Positions 5,637 to 6,277 of a stretch of 6,277 bases of DNA are shown piece by piece. The first letter of the stretch is position 1; each line of letters begins with the position of its first letter. The notes under the pieces are model-generated. The model was not told the DNA's origin, made no database searches, and saw nothing but the letters and a program-made list of their open reading frames with translations. Source of the DNA: Thermoleophilaceae bacterium (GTDB lineage: Bacteria; Actinomycetota; Thermoleophilia; Solirubrobacterales; Thermoleophilaceae). The stretch is from positions 1 through 6,277 of the forward strand of contig JACCYP010000241.1 of NCBI GenBank assembly GCA_013696425.1, given 5' to 3'. The translations under genes and the position numbers were made by a program.

Positions 5637-6277
5637 CTACTTGTCGTCGGGCTGGGGCTCGGCCGGGGGCTCTTCGGCGTCTGCCGGAGCCTCCTCGGCC
5701 TCAGCCGGCGCTTCTTCGGAGGGCGCGACCTCGGTCACGGCGTCGGCCTCGGGGAGCGCAGCAGCCTCCTCCTCGGCCGGCGCCTCCTCGGCCGCAGGTG
5801 CCTCCTCGGCCGGCGCCTCCTCGATCGGCGGCGCCTCCTCGATCGGCGGCGCCTCCTCGGCCTCGGCCGATGGCTGGAAGACGTCGTCGGAGAGAGCAAG
5901 GTCCTTGACCTCGCCGAGGTCCCCGGCGTCCTCGAGCCCGCCCTCGGGAAGGCCCTGGATCTCCCGCAGCGGGAGGTCCTGGCCGTCGACGCGCTTGAGC
6001 GACAGCGACAGGCGGCGGCGCTCGGAGTCGATCTCGAGGATCTTCACCTTCACGTCGTCGCCCTGGTTCACGACCTCGCGGGGGTTCTCGACGTGGTGGC
6101 CGGCGAGCTCGGAGATGTGCACGAGCCCCTCGACCCCGTCGAGGATCTCGACGAAGGCGCCGAAGGTGACGACCTTGGTGACCTTGCCGTCGAGCTCGTC
6201 GCCCACCGTGTAGGTGTCGACGATGCGCTGCCACGGGTCCTCCTGGGTCTGCTTGAGGCCCAGGGAGATGCGCTGGC
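5637..6277 (-). CDS. rpsA: Ribosomal protein S1, C-terminal part with acidic Ala/Glu/Pro tail (runs off the right edge)
   Basis: S1 is the mRNA-binding protein of the 30S subunit that helps recruit and unfold messages. The window holds the last 212 codons. The first residues (RISLGLKQTQEDPW) are the end of one S1 repeat and the linker typical of bacterial S1. A complete S1 OB-fold repeat follows at about residues 24-96 of the visible part (VGDELDGKVTKVV, FGAFVEI, GLVHISELA, VKVKILEID, RRLSLSLKR). The remaining roughly 116 residues are a low-complexity tail rich in Glu, Ala and Pro with EEAPPI and EEAPA repeats, ending PDDK. Acidic, disordered tails occur on actinobacterial S1 proteins; the function here is unknown. 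The true start lies beyond the window: an in-frame GTG at 6206 is within the last S1 repeat and is not a real start. coaE follows 16 nt downstream in what appears to be the same unit. Confidence 0.96.
   Translation of the reverse strand, partial: QRISLGLKQTQEDPWQRIVDTYTVGDELDGKVTKVVTFGAFVEILDGVEGLVHISELAGHHVENPREVVNQGDDVKVKILEIDSERRRLSLSLKRVDGQDLPLREIQGLPEGGLEDAGDLGEVKDLALSDDVFQPSAEAEEAPPIEEAPPIEEAPAEEAPAAEEAPAEEEAAALPEADAVTEVAPSEEAPAEAEEAPADAEEPPAEPQPDDK
5812..5860. repeat. 18-bp tandem repeat in the rpsA tail
   Basis: Two exact copies of the 18-bp unit GGCGCCTCCTCGATCGGC (5812-5829 and 5830-5847), then 12 bases of a third, broken by a base change at 5860. On the coding strand each unit encodes one EEAPPI-type hexapeptide. 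The flanking tail (5640-5870) holds many degenerate copies of the CCTCCTCGG core, consistent with growth of the tail by slippage. The unit is a multiple of three, so copy-number change keeps the frame. Confidence 0.85.

Overview
This is a GC-rich, gene-dense chromosomal window made almost entirely of housekeeping genes. It holds seven protein genes. Six lie on the minus strand (rpsA, coaE, a membrane-anchored lytic transglycosylase, uvrB, a DivIVA-like gene and uvrA, in transcription order from right to left). One small plus-strand gene, an Xre-type HTH regulator, sits between uvrB and the DivIVA-like gene. rpsA runs off the right edge and uvrA off the left edge. The strong G/C third-position bias, the DivIVA-type N-terminus with a Wag31-like basic residue pair, the acidic Ala/Glu/Pro tail on ribosomal protein S1 and the rpsA-coaE-uvrB-uvrA neighbourhood point to the Actinomycetota. 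My best guess within that phylum is class Thermoleophilia (Solirubrobacterales or Gaiellales relatives). The class is an inference from gene order and protein flavour, not a measured placement.

Right part (4464-6277): rpsA, coaE and the transglycosylase are tightly packed. rpsA and the annotated coaE start are 16 nt apart, and coaE and the transglycosylase overlap by 4 nt (ATGA). This looks like one transcription unit joining translation, coenzyme A synthesis and cell-wall remodelling. uvrB follows 45 nt downstream in the same direction and may be read through from it.

Middle part (1885-2455): the Xre-type gene runs against its neighbours. Its 3' end overlaps the 3' end of uvrB by 41 nt. Its upstream side faces the DivIVA-like gene across about 217 nt that carries the only striking non-coding structure here, a 16-bp-arm near-perfect inverted repeat at 1992-2031.

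Left part (1-1884): the DivIVA-like gene has a TTG start behind a clear Shine-Dalgarno and ends 22 nt before the GTG start of uvrA, so the two are probably co-transcribed. UvrA and UvrB are partners in nucleotide excision repair. Here they are separated only by the inverted Xre gene and the DivIVA-like gene. I see no convincing LexA-type box near either.

I found no RNA genes, CRISPR arrays or insertion sequences. I do not see a clear new biological system. The points most worth a second look are the DivIVA-like/uvrA pairing, the inverted repeat with the Xre gene, and the start of coaE, whose only canonical start codon falls inside the conserved first beta-strand.
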